NCBI GenBank assembly: GCA_027063545.1
Contig: JAMORN010000076.1
Span: forward strand, 1 to 10,386
Direction of reading: 5' to 3'
Source: a bacterium
Lineage (GTDB): Bacteria; JAMORN01
DNA: 10,386 nucleotides
Below, piece by piece: positions 1 through 6,770 of the stretch. Numbering within the stretch: the stretch's first letter is position 1; each line of letters begins with the position of its first letter. Below the pieces are notes generated by a model, which worked only from the letters and a program-made list of their open reading frames with translations, did no database searches and was not told where the DNA came from. The position numbers were made by a program, and so were the translations under genes.

Positions 1-914
1 ATCCAGTAGTTAGATACTAAATCATATTTATGATATTCTAAAGGTAAACCTATGGTAAAATTACCGTTAATTTTATACCCTGGTTCTACATAAATAAAAT
101 AGTCTTCATCTGGTATAAAATCTAAAACCTTATCATCATCTAATTTCTTATATACTGATGTTGAAATATAATACTTATCAAAATCAAAGTTACTTTCTAC
201 AAGAAAATTTAATCCTGAGGAATCAGATTTTTTCATATATCCTAAATCAAATTTCAAATCAAAAAAATTCTTTTTAACCTTAAATTCAACACCTGCATTT
301 ATTATTGTATCAAAATCTATTTTCTTTAAAGTAAAAATAGTTTGTGATTCTATTTTAAAATCTTTCTCTGTAGTATTTTTATAAGTTAAAATTAATCCAC
401 CTTCCCTAGATCCCTTTTCATCATCTAAAGCACCTATAAAAAATCCTAAATCCAAAGAATCATATACCATTTTATTTATCTGTATCCCCCTTACATATTG
501 CTCTGGAGTAATAACACTTTTTCTTAACTTATAATAGTAGTAATTAAATGTTCCAAATTGATAAGCTAAATCACCAACAATCCAGCTTAACCCTACAAGA
601 TTAAACTCAAGCCATGCACCATCAAAAGCTATATTTGTCCATCTTTGATTAGAAGTTACAAGACCTACTGGTGGATATATAGCCTCTCCTGCTGTATCTT
701 CAGTAGTAGCACTAATAGCTAAATTAACCTTTACATCTTCTGAAAATTCTTTTGTAATAGTTACTCCTAAATCATGAGAATTATAAGACTCTCCCGTTTG
801 AAAATCATACCAAACATCACCATCAAAATCACCTGAAATTTTAATATTTCCGTCTTCAGCATATAGAGTAGTGAATCCTATTACCATTAGCATTACTAAA
901 TACCACCTTTTCAT
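1..914 (-). CDS. Secreted, probable outer-membrane beta-barrel (porin-like) protein, 3' end cut by window edge
   Basis: Reading the minus strand from the ATG at 914 gives 304 uninterrupted codons that run off the left edge, so the C-terminus is missing. The start MKRWYLVMLMVIGFTTLYA is a signal peptide (basic n-region, hydrophobic core, likely cleavage after A19). A strong AAAGGAGG lies at 919-926, four bases from the ATG. The mature part alternates short strands rich in Tyr, Phe and Trp (for example VWYDF, FNYYYYKLR, YFIYVEPGYKI) with acidic, Gly/Asp-rich turns, as outer-membrane barrels do. It has no Cys in the visible part and no obvious catalytic motif. The sigma-54-like element at 968-985 lies upstream, giving an expected leader of about 45 nt. 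I do not recognise a specific family: porin-like is an inference from composition. A secreted non-barrel beta protein is the main alternative. Confidence 0.7.
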   Translation of the reverse strand, partial: MKRWYLVMLMVIGFTTLYAEDGNIKISGDFDGDVWYDFQTGESYNSHDLGVTITKEFSEDVKVNLAISATTEDTAGEAIYPPVGLVTSNQRWTNIAFDGAWLEFNLVGLSWIVGDLAYQFGTFNYYYYKLRKSVITPEQYVRGIQINKMVYDSLDLGFFIGALDDEKGSREGGLILTYKNTTEKDFKIESQTIFTLKKIDFDTIINAGVEFKVKKNFFDLKFDLGYMKKSDSSGLNFLVESNFDFDKYYISTSVYKKLDDDKVLDFIPDEDYFIYVEPGYKINGNFTIGLPLEYHKYDLVSNYW

Positions 915-967
915 ACAACCTCCTTTGTTTTAAACTTTTTTATTTTTCATTTTATTATTTTTTCTAG

Positions 968-985
968 TAGCAAATATAATACCAA
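968..985 (-). promoter_or_regulatory. Sigma-54 (RpoN)-type promoter for the barrel protein gene
   Basis: On the minus strand the sequence is TTGGTATTATATTTGCTA. It has TGG at -24 and TTGCT at -12, with exactly ten bases between the GG (982-983) and the GC (970-971), as in the RpoN consensus TGGCAC-N5-TTGCW. The CAC part is degenerate (TAT). The predicted start of transcription is near 958, about 45 nt before the ATG at 914. The same element, 19 of 23 positions identical, precedes the gene at 9382. Confidence 0.6.
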
Positions 986-1029
986 TTTTTTATCTTTTTT
1001 TTAATATAAATTCATTATTTGTTTTATGC

Positions 1030-1065
1030 ATATAATATATATACATTTTTGTTTATATATTATAT
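1030..1065. repeat. Perfect 12-bp AT-only inverted repeat upstream of the sigma-54-like promoter
   Basis: ATATAATATATA (1030-1041) is the exact reverse complement of TATATATTATAT (1054-1065), with a 12-nt spacer. Its centre is about 90 bp upstream of the predicted sigma-54 start site. It could be an activator or bending-protein site. In DNA this AT-rich it could also be chance. Confidence 0.4.
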
Positions 1066-1085
1066 TTTTTAAATTTTAAAAAAAA

Positions 1086-1103
1086 AGTTAGATATATCTA
1101 ACT
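1086..1103. repeat. Perfect 18-bp palindrome in the divergent intergenic region
   Basis: AGTTAGATATATCTAACT is its own reverse complement. It lies between two divergent genes. It sits about 135 bp upstream of the predicted sigma-54 start for the leftward gene, the usual range for an enhancer-binding-protein site. It also ends nine bases before a perfect TTGACA (1113-1118) facing the kinase-like gene, so it could instead be an operator for that promoter. The A-run on its left makes it resemble a minus-strand terminator, but no minus-strand gene ends here. Confidence 0.5.
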
Positions 1104-1168
1104 ATTATTATTTTGACAGAAAAAATTAGTATTTTTAAACCTTAAAGTCAATAATTTATTTTTTTTAT

Positions 1169-1792
1169 ATGGTTCACTTTGAGAATATAAAAAAAGATAT
1201 AAAAAATCTTAAAATATTCTCTAAAGGCTGGAGAGGTCTTATTTTTACCGGATTCTATAATAATGAAAAGGTAGCTATTAAAGTTGCCAATCGAAAAGAG
1301 GTTATAGAAAATATAAAAATCGAGATAGATAATATTATGTTATTAAGATCTAAAAATTTTTATAATATTCCTGAAATTATTGAATATGGAGAGGATTTTT
1401 TTATATATAAATTTATAGATGCATTTACGTTAAAAGAGGTATTTACCTCTATAGACTTGGAACAAAAAAAAAATATTCTAATTAAAATATTGAATGTTTT
1501 ATATCAATGGGACAAAATAGGTTTTTTTAAAAACGAATTAAAAAAATTAACCACTAATATCCTAATTTCAAATAAACTTGATGTATATTTTATTGATTTT
1601 GAAAAATCTAGGCAAAATAAATTCTATAAAAATATACCACAATATATTCAGTTTCTTAAAAATTTAAATATTCTATCAATGGATGAGGTTTTATATTTCG
1701 GTAAAAATTATAAAAGTAATCCTGATAAAATTTATATAATATTAAAAGATAAAATTTTGTCATCAAAAAAAGATTTTTCTACTTTATTTTAA
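1169..1792 (+). CDS. Small protein-kinase-fold protein (predicted Ser/Thr kinase, COG2112-like)
   Basis: The 207-residue protein has the layout of the short archaeal-type kinases related to Bud32/Rio. There is a Gly-containing loop SKGWRGLIFTG (18-28) and the ATP-binding lysine in VAIKV (K38). A helix carries the likely partner Glu (about E52), and a hinge YGEDFFIYKF spans 73-82. A catalytic-loop segment KNELKKLTTNILI (121-133) is followed by the metal-binding Asp in FIDFEK (D143). In relatives the catalytic loop reads HGEL or HGDL; here the His-Gly is Lys-Asn, so activity may be altered. The start is the only in-frame ATG, but no Shine-Dalgarno precedes it (T-rich upstream), unlike every neighbour. 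A TTGACA at 1113-1118 may be its -35 box, though no good -10 follows. The gene ends 38 nt before purE and may be cotranscribed with it. The substrate is unknown. Confidence 0.6.
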   Translation: MVHFENIKKDIKNLKIFSKGWRGLIFTGFYNNEKVAIKVANRKEVIENIKIEIDNIMLLRSKNFYNIPEIIEYGEDFFIYKFIDAFTLKEVFTSIDLEQKKNILIKILNVLYQWDKIGFFKNELKKLTTNILISNKLDVYFIDFEKSRQNKFYKNIPQYIQFLKNLNILSMDEVLYFGKNYKSNPDKIYIILKDKILSSKKDFSTLF

Positions 1793-1830
1793 TTTTTATT
1801 TTTTACTAAATTTTAAAAAAGGAGGTTATT

Positions 1831-2277
1831 ATGCCAAAAATTTTAATAATAGTAGGGAGTAAATCTGATCTACCAAAGGTTGAAAAGTATCTATCTGTTT
1901 TAGAGGAGTTAAATTTAGAATATCAGTTAGAGGTAGCCTCTGCTCATAGAACACCTGAAAAAGTTAAAGAATTAGCAGAAACAGCAAGAGAAAAAGGATT
2001 TGAAGTTATAGTAACAGGTGCTGGGCTTGCAGCAGCACTTCCTGGAGTAGTAGCTGCTCATACAACACTGCCTGTTATTGGAGTTCCCATAGCAGCAGGT
2101 GCTTTAAATGGCATTGATGCCTTGTATTCAATCGTTCAAATGCCACCTGGTATACCTGTTGGCACAATGGGAATTGATAACTTTAGAAATGCATTTATTT
2201 ACGCTGCACATATTCTATCTGTTAAATATCCAGAAATAGAACAATCGCTAAAAAAGTATAGAGAAAATCATAAATAG
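1831..2277 (+). CDS. purE: PurE, N5-carboxyaminoimidazole ribonucleotide mutase / AIR carboxylase
   Basis: The 148-residue protein is full length for PurE, which makes CAIR (4-carboxy-AIR) in purine synthesis and is cytosolic. Visible landmarks are GSKSDLPKVE (9-18, phosphate/nucleotide binding) and SAHRTP (37-42, with the catalytic His39). These are followed by the GAGLAAALPG loop (63-72), LPVIGVPI (80-87), and SIVQMPPGIPVGT (100-112). The SAHRTP, IGVP and SIVQMP signatures place it nearest class I (the mutase that works after PurK). However, the loop that normally reads GAGGAAHLPG has Ala at position 69 in place of His, and Leu in place of the second Gly. A strong AAGGAGG at 1819-1825 sets the ATG. 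No purK or other pur gene is in the window. A rho-independent terminator follows at 2301. Confidence 0.92.
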   Translation: MPKILIIVGSKSDLPKVEKYLSVLEELNLEYQLEVASAHRTPEKVKELAETAREKGFEVIVTGAGLAAALPGVVAAHTTLPVIGVPIAAGALNGIDALYSIVQMPPGIPVGTMGIDNFRNAFIYAAHILSVKYPEIEQSLKKYRENHK

Positions 2278-2300
2278 TAAAAAAAAGAGTAATATAAATA

Positions 2301-2323
2301 GGGAGGATTCTCCTCCCTTTTTT
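2301..2323 (+). terminator. Rho-independent terminator of purE
   Basis: GGGAGGA (2301-2307) pairs with TCCTCCC (2311-2317) around a 3-nt loop and is followed by six T and then CTTTT. It lies 24 nt after the purE stop codon. The GC-rich stem stands out in this AT-rich DNA. Confidence 0.9.
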
Positions 2324-2371
2324 CTTTTATATCCCAATATCTAATTTCTTTTTATTCAATACATAAAAAAA

Positions 2372-2403
2372 TTGTTAAATATTTTTTTCTCTATTCGTAT
2401 AAT
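2372..2403 (+). promoter_or_regulatory. Probable vegetative promoter of the two-frame membrane gene
   Basis: A perfect TATAAT at 2398-2403 lies 30 nt before the ATG at 2434. The nearest -35-like hexamers are TTGTTA at 2372-2377 (spacer 20, long) and TTAAAT at 2375-2380 (spacer 17, weak match). The -10 is convincing and the -35 is not. Confidence 0.45.
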
Positions 2404-2433
2404 CATATTGAAAACTAAAAAAAGAGGTATTTT

Positions 2434-3023
2434 ATGTATGACATTACATTTACTTTATACTCTAATAACAGACAAAAATCCATTTTGTTCAACCTATTGT
2501 CCTCGGTGATCATTTTTATCTATAATAATGGAGAAAATCTCAATGAAATGGGAAATTTCCCCTTTTATTAAATCTAAATATACTAGATATGCTGTTTTAT
2601 ATATTTTATTATGTTCCTTTCCATTGGATCTTAAAAAGTCTAGAAAATGGTATAACTACAGGCTATGTAATTTCTACTATATTTTTTATCATTTTTGCTA
2701 TTTTATATCAACCTAGAACATGGGGTAGTATATGCCAAATTGGTGTTAGGTTAAGATTTTTACAAAAATATAATCTAACACATGTAATTAATCCAATCTA
2801 TGTTATTAAATATCAAAAAATTGTAATATCTTTCATAGTAATTATTGATGCAAAAACACCCACTGATTATGAAAATTATTTAATAACCTCTAATAGTAGC
2901 TATAATTTCTACCAAAATAATATCAATAAAAAAGATTATAGCTACAACTTTATTAATCAAAAAATTAAGAAATATAAAAAACAATATAGATCCAGAAAAT
3001 GGGAAAAGAGAGGCCTCCACTAA
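2434..3023 (+). CDS. Small membrane protein, possibly RDD family, split over two reading frames
   Basis: A 45-codon frame opens at ATG 2434 (AGAGG at 2423-2427, six bases away) and stops at TAA 2569. The -1 frame is open from 2547 to a stop at 3021-3023. The two overlap only at 2547-2568, where T TTC CCC (2556-2562) is a canonical -1 slippery heptamer. Slipping there would give one 196-residue protein. It would have hydrophobic segments near 17-30, 53-68, 77-92 and 127-140, and a polar, Asn/Lys/Tyr-rich tail. The segment ILD (50-52) before a membrane helix, then PRTWGSICQIGVRLRF (94-109) after the next helix, resembles the RDD pattern (Asp before TM1; TxGxxxxGxRV after TM2). The family match is tentative. 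The gene has its own promoter-like -10 and ends inside a hairpin, so it looks like a complete transcription unit. It may be a pseudogene with one lost base, a sequencing error, or a programmed frameshift. In the minimal reading only 2589-3023 would be translated. Confidence 0.5.
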
Positions 3024-3043
3024 TAGAAGTGGAGGCTTTATTA
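3013..3043. terminator. Hairpin terminator shared by convergent genes
   Basis: GCCTCCACT (3013-3021) pairs perfectly with AGTGGAGGC (3028-3036) over a 6-nt loop. On the plus strand it is followed by TTTATTA. On the minus strand, leaving pgi, it is followed by a CTCTCTTTTCCC stretch. It sits between convergent genes, and the plus-strand stop codon lies at the loop edge. Both T-tracts are imperfect, so efficiency may be moderate. Confidence 0.8.
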
Positions 3044-3066
3044 CGATTATATGATTAATTAATATT

Positions 3067-4539
3067 TTATCTATTCTTTCTTTGCTTAATTTCTTTTAAT
3101 TTAGGTCCTAAAAGTTTTTTATAAGCCTCAACTCCCGGTTGATTAAAAGCATCTACATCTGCAAGTTCACCTTCATATGCAACGGTTAAAGCTAAAAGAT
3201 ATAAAAGTTGACCTAGATAATACTCATTTAATTCTGGTAAAACAAACTTAGCAGAATATCTTCCTTCTGATATTAAGGCTTCAGCATTTGACTCTAACGC
3301 AGCATTTAAAGCCTCACTCATCATTATTCCGTCTAAAGCCTCTAATTTTTCAAATTCTTTATATGGATTATGAATTTCTATATCATTCTTCCAATTTCTA
3401 ATTTCTATAAATTGAACCACTTTATCTAATTTTCCTTCTTGATGCTGTTGTGTTTGAGCATGCATATCTGTAGTACCAACCGCTACAATTGGTGTTCTTC
3501 CATAATAAACTACTTCTCCCTTTCTATTATATTTCTTACCTAAAGATTCTGCTAATAATTGAATATACCACTCACTCATTGATTTTAAATAATCTGCATA
3601 TGGCATCATTACTTCTATATCCCTACCATGATTTTCACTTGCTAAAAATTTTAGTACAGCATTCATTAATGCAGGATTTTTATATACATCAGCACTCTTA
3701 CAAGCCTGATCCATATCCCTTGCACCTTCTAAAAACTTTTCTATATCAAATCCTAAAACTACACCTGTAGACAGACCTACTTCGGAAAAAATTGAAAATC
3801 TTCCTCCAACTCCATCAGGCACACTAAACATCTGCCATTCATTAGCTTTTGCTATTTTATGTAAAATTGTTTCCTTTTCATCTTCTCTTAAATCAGTAAT
3901 AGCTGTTACATCTACTTCAAAAAGCTCATTCTTATTTTCTAAATATTCCTTTATTACAAAAAAATTAGCCATTGTCTCTATTGTAGAACCACTTTTAGAA
4001 ATTACTACTAACATAATTTTAAACTTCTTACCTGTATGTTTTACTTTTTGTTCAGCTTTTAAGGTTAAAGTCTTTAATAAATCAGTTGTTCTATGAGGGT
4101 CCAAATTATTTCCACTAAAATAGTATTCTGGTCTTCCATCTCTTTCTTCTGGAGTTTTATAATTCCAAAATTCTCCGCCCATAATATCAAAAATAACTTT
4201 ATTACCTAAAAAACTTCCTCCTATTCCTAAAGAAATAACTGCATCAAAATTGTATCTTAAAGATTCTCCCCAATCTTTTAATGCTTTAATCCTTTGTGGT
4301 GTATTTATACCATTATTTGTAATATAAGGTAATTTTGCAAAACAAACCTTTTCAGGTTCTCCATCTTTTGATAAATGGCCTTTTATAAAACAATCCTTTC
4401 TCATTACCTCTATTGCTTCATGAGCCTGTTTAATTTTTTCAGAGATAGATTCAATTTCTTTTTCTTCAACTAATCCCTCACCTAACAATTTACTAAAATC
4501 AAACTCAAATCCTGAATCTAAAACTATCTTCTTCTCCAT
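3067..4539 (-). CDS. pgi: Glucose-6-phosphate isomerase
   Basis: The 490-residue protein interconverts glucose 6-phosphate and fructose 6-phosphate in the cytosol. Two SIS-type sugar isomerase domains are visible. Landmarks in order are LGIGGSFLGN (104-113), SKSGSTIET (181-189, phosphate loop), GVGGRFSIFSEVG (243-255) and the catalytic Glu in LAESLGK (E331). After these come the ring-opening His in GTTDMHAQTQQHQEG (H360) and the likely C-terminal catalytic Lys in QPGVEAYKK (K474). Length and motifs match the bacterial family with the SKSG phosphate loop. The ATG at 4539 has AAGGAG nine bases upstream; an earlier ATG in the leader is out of frame. It follows the Omp85-like gene by 53 nt with no terminator, so it is likely the last gene of the rpmE cluster or has its own weak promoter. 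An inverted repeat at 4561-4588 lies just ahead of its ribosome-binding site. Confidence 0.96.
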   Translation of the reverse strand: MEKKIVLDSGFEFDFSKLLGEGLVEEKEIESISEKIKQAHEAIEVMRKDCFIKGHLSKDGEPEKVCFAKLPYITNNGINTPQRIKALKDWGESLRYNFDAVISLGIGGSFLGNKVIFDIMGGEFWNYKTPEERDGRPEYYFSGNNLDPHRTTDLLKTLTLKAEQKVKHTGKKFKIMLVVISKSGSTIETMANFFVIKEYLENKNELFEVDVTAITDLREDEKETILHKIAKANEWQMFSVPDGVGGRFSIFSEVGLSTGVVLGFDIEKFLEGARDMDQACKSADVYKNPALMNAVLKFLASENHGRDIEVMMPYADYLKSMSEWYIQLLAESLGKKYNRKGEVVYYGRTPIVAVGTTDMHAQTQQHQEGKLDKVVQFIEIRNWKNDIEIHNPYKEFEKLEALDGIMMSEALNAALESNAEALISEGRYSAKFVLPELNEYYLGQLLYLLALTVAYEGELADVDAFNQPGVEAYKKLLGPKLKEIKQRKNR

Positions 4540-4560
4540 ACTACCATACTCCTTTTTTCT

Positions 4561-4588
4561 TATTTAAGTTTAAAAATTTACTTAAATA
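4561..4588. repeat. Inverted repeat between the Omp85-like gene and pgi
   Basis: TATTTAAGT (4561-4569) is the exact reverse complement of ACTTAAATA (4580-4588), with a 10-nt spacer. In the minus-strand transcript the hairpin ends just upstream of the purine-rich pgi ribosome-binding site and has no U-tract, so it is not a terminator. It may be an operator or an RNA processing/stability hairpin. Function is not known. Confidence 0.4.
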
Positions 4589-4592
4589 TTTA

Positions 4593-5873
4593 CTAAAAAA
4601 TAAATGTATTTGATACAAAAATAGAAAATTTTTTTTCTTTATTTATACCTATGTCAATACTTCCATATTGAGAAAATTTTACATTCCAACCTCTTATTCC
4701 TACTCCATACGACCAATAATAATTCCCATTTACTCCAAAATCTCTTTGTAGTCTTGCCACATCAAACCATATACCTATTAAAAAATATGTTTCTAAAAAA
4801 TCTCCTATCCAATTTAACTTTATATTATCTTTTAAATGATATATAGGATATACAAGCTCTGTCTGTAAAATATTAAGAATATTTACACCTTCTCTATCAT
4901 AAGGAAGGGAACTAAGAGGATATACTCTTATTGTATTATCACCACCTGCAAAAAAACGTTGATAGAAATAAATTTTATTACTATTGAATATTAAATATTC
5001 TCCCTTTCTAATCATAAATAGAAAATTATAAAAATCTCTTATTAAAGACCCTTCCAGTATTAACTTATAATAATCTACATCCCAGGATTTCCCCCCATAT
5101 CGTTTCAACATAACCTTTGCATAGGTCCTTTTTTTAGGATAATATCTAAAATCGCTTTCAAAAAATTTCCATTCAATACCTACAAATGGATATTTATTTT
5201 GTTTTATATATAAATTTAAAGAATCTACTCTATCTAATTGAAAACCAATATATAGTCTTACACCTTGAAGTTTATTATTTTGACGTCCTAAAATAAAACT
5301 TATATTTTCTTTTTCTTCTGTTAAATTCTCGATTTTAAGCGAGGGAGTATTTATATATAATGTATTTACTCCTAATATTATCTTATTTTTTGTTAGGGAA
5401 GGGTTATATAATCCAAAACTAAAAATTTTTCTTTTATAACCTTCTATATAAAAAGAATTTAACTCATTAAAACCATTTAGATTTTTTAAACGTAATAAAA
5501 AAGAAGCTGTTATAAACCATTCGTTTCCATTAGGTAAAGATATATAATGTAATTGGGGTAAAAAATAACTATATGTTTTATCTTCTAAATAATATATTAA
5601 AGTAGCGCTATCATGATTTTCTTCTATAAAAATTTTTACATCTCTAAAAATCTTTTCATCATATAGTCTTCTAATATCCCCATTTATATCTTTTATAGAA
5701 TACTTTTTTCCTTCTTTTATTTTAATAATATTCCTTAAAATAGGCTCCTTAATTTTATAATTCCCCTCAAAAAATATTTTCTTAATATATAGAGAATCTT
5801 CAGTAAGAGAATTAGCTGATATATTAAATAATGAATAAAATATAAATAAAACTATTAATAATCTTTTTATCAA
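4593..5873 (-). CDS. Omp85-superfamily outer-membrane protein with a single POTRA domain
   Basis: The 426-residue protein begins with a signal peptide (MIKRLLIVLFIFYSLFNISA, likely cut after A20). Residues about 28-97 form one POTRA domain, with YIKKIFFEGNYKIKEPIL and later GDIRRLYDEKIFRDVKI as its typical strand-helix core. The rest is a 16-strand-type barrel ending in Phe (SNTFIF), as expected for BAM-assembled proteins. RFFAGGDNTIRVYP (306-319) matches the conserved Omp85 loop-6 motif, usually GG...(V/I)RG(F/Y); the Arg is kept but the Gly is Val. It may insert or export envelope proteins. With one POTRA it is neither BamA (five) nor a two-POTRA TpsB transporter. The start is TTG, chosen because AAAAAGGA lies seven bases upstream at 5881-5888, within the last codons of prmC, and no other start is nearby. 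Only three bases separate it from the prmC stop. Confidence 0.8.
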   Translation of the reverse strand: MIKRLLIVLFIFYSLFNISANSLTEDSLYIKKIFFEGNYKIKEPILRNIIKIKEGKKYSIKDINGDIRRLYDEKIFRDVKIFIEENHDSATLIYYLEDKTYSYFLPQLHYISLPNGNEWFITASFLLRLKNLNGFNELNSFYIEGYKRKIFSFGLYNPSLTKNKIILGVNTLYINTPSLKIENLTEEKENISFILGRQNNKLQGVRLYIGFQLDRVDSLNLYIKQNKYPFVGIEWKFFESDFRYYPKKRTYAKVMLKRYGGKSWDVDYYKLILEGSLIRDFYNFLFMIRKGEYLIFNSNKIYFYQRFFAGGDNTIRVYPLSSLPYDREGVNILNILQTELVYPIYHLKDNIKLNWIGDFLETYFLIGIWFDVARLQRDFGVNGNYYWSYGVGIRGWNVKFSQYGSIDIGINKEKKFSIFVSNTFIF

Positions 5874-5876
5874 ACT

Positions 5877-6770
5877 TTATTCCTTTTTTATAATCATAAA
5901 CCTCCAGTTTCCAAAAGAATCCTTTACTATATCTATTTTAAAATTTTTATATATATTTTTCAATCCTTCTATCTGTTCTTTTCTACCAAACTCAAAAATA
6001 AAATATCCTCCTTCTCTTAAAACTTTCATTATAGATTCAGAATTTTTTCTATGAAATAATAACCCATCTTTCCCAGAAATTAAAGCAATCTCAGGCTCCC
6101 ATCTCTTTATTTCATCTTGTAAAGTTGGAAATATATCTTCTTCAATATAAGGAGGATTAGAAACTATAATATCAAATATTTCTCTTTTAAAACAAGTAGT
6201 CCCATCGCAATTTACTATATTCACATCTAAGTTATATCTATCTCTATTTATTTTACTGACATCTATAGCTTCTTTAGATATATCAGATAATGTTATTTCT
6301 AAATCTTTTTTTAATAATTTTAAGGTGATACCTATTACCCCACTACCTGCTGCTAAATCTAAAATTTTTAATTGGGTACTATTAAAATTATTTCTTATTA
6401 TATTTAATACAACATCAATTAAATCTTCTGTCTCTTGTCGAGGAATTAAAACACCTTCTCTTACATAAAATTCATAACTGTAAAAATTTACTTTCCCAAC
6501 TATATATTCTATTGGTTTCCTTTCAAAAACTCTCTGTCTTATTAATTCTCTTATTTCTAGTTTTTCTTCTTCTTTTATTTCTTTTTCAAAATTCAAGTAA
6601 ATATCTACTCTATTTTTAAAACCCAAAACATGTTGAAATATAAGTTCAGTATTGAATCTTGGATTTTCAATTTTCTTATCCTTTAGATAATTGAGAGTTG
6701 TATCAAAGAGATCCTTTAGATTCCAATATCTACGAGCTTTAGGATCATAACTTTTTGAAATATTCCTCAT
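5877..6770 (-). CDS. prmC: PrmC (HemK), release factor glutamine N5-methyltransferase
   Basis: The 297-residue protein methylates the glutamine of the GGQ motif in release factors 1 and 2, using S-adenosylmethionine. An N-terminal helical domain (about 16-90, starting WNLKDLFD) is followed by the Rossmann methyltransferase fold. [12 protein letters not shown] (108-119) is present, and [15 protein letters not shown] (136-150) is the AdoMet-binding glycine loop. VSNPPYI (203-209) is the catalytic NPPY that holds the substrate glutamine. The ATG at 6770 lies inside the 3' end of prfA (26-nt overlap), so the first 15 or so residues extend beyond the usual PrmC start. No better start is seen downstream, and the ribosome-binding site is poor, which suggests translational coupling to prfA. 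Its substrate is encoded by the gene directly upstream. Confidence 0.95.
   Translation of the reverse strand: MRNISKSYDPKARRYWNLKDLFDTTLNYLKDKKIENPRFNTELIFQHVLGFKNRVDIYLNFEKEIKEEEKLEIRELIRQRVFERKPIEYIVGKVNFYSYEFYVREGVLIPRQETEDLIDVVLNIIRNNFNSTQLKILDLAAGSGVIGITLKLLKKDLEITLSDISKEAIDVSKINRDRYNLDVNIVNCDGTTCFKREIFDIIVSNPPYIEEDIFPTLQDEIKRWEPEIALISGKDGLLFHRKNSESIMKVLREGGYFIFEFGRKEQIEGLKNIYKNFKIDIVKDSFGNWRFMIIKKE

Noticed and set aside
1086-1103. Palindrome plus minus-strand T-run as a terminator
   Set aside because: The stem has only two G-C pairs on each arm and no minus-strand gene ends there; an operator or activator site fits better.
2135-2190. TTGGCACAATGGG in purE as a sigma-54 promoter
   Set aside because: The -24 box is good, but the GC at -12 is missing at the required spacing and it lies inside a coding region.
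2528-2716. 62-codon plus-strand ORF starting at ATG 2528
   Set aside because: It has no ribosome-binding site and its sequence lacks the RDD-like pattern. The -1 frame through the same bases reads as a better membrane protein.
3489-3770. 93-codon plus-strand ORF
   Set aside because: It lies wholly within pgi on the opposite strand, has no ribosome-binding site, and pgi motifs are intact across it.
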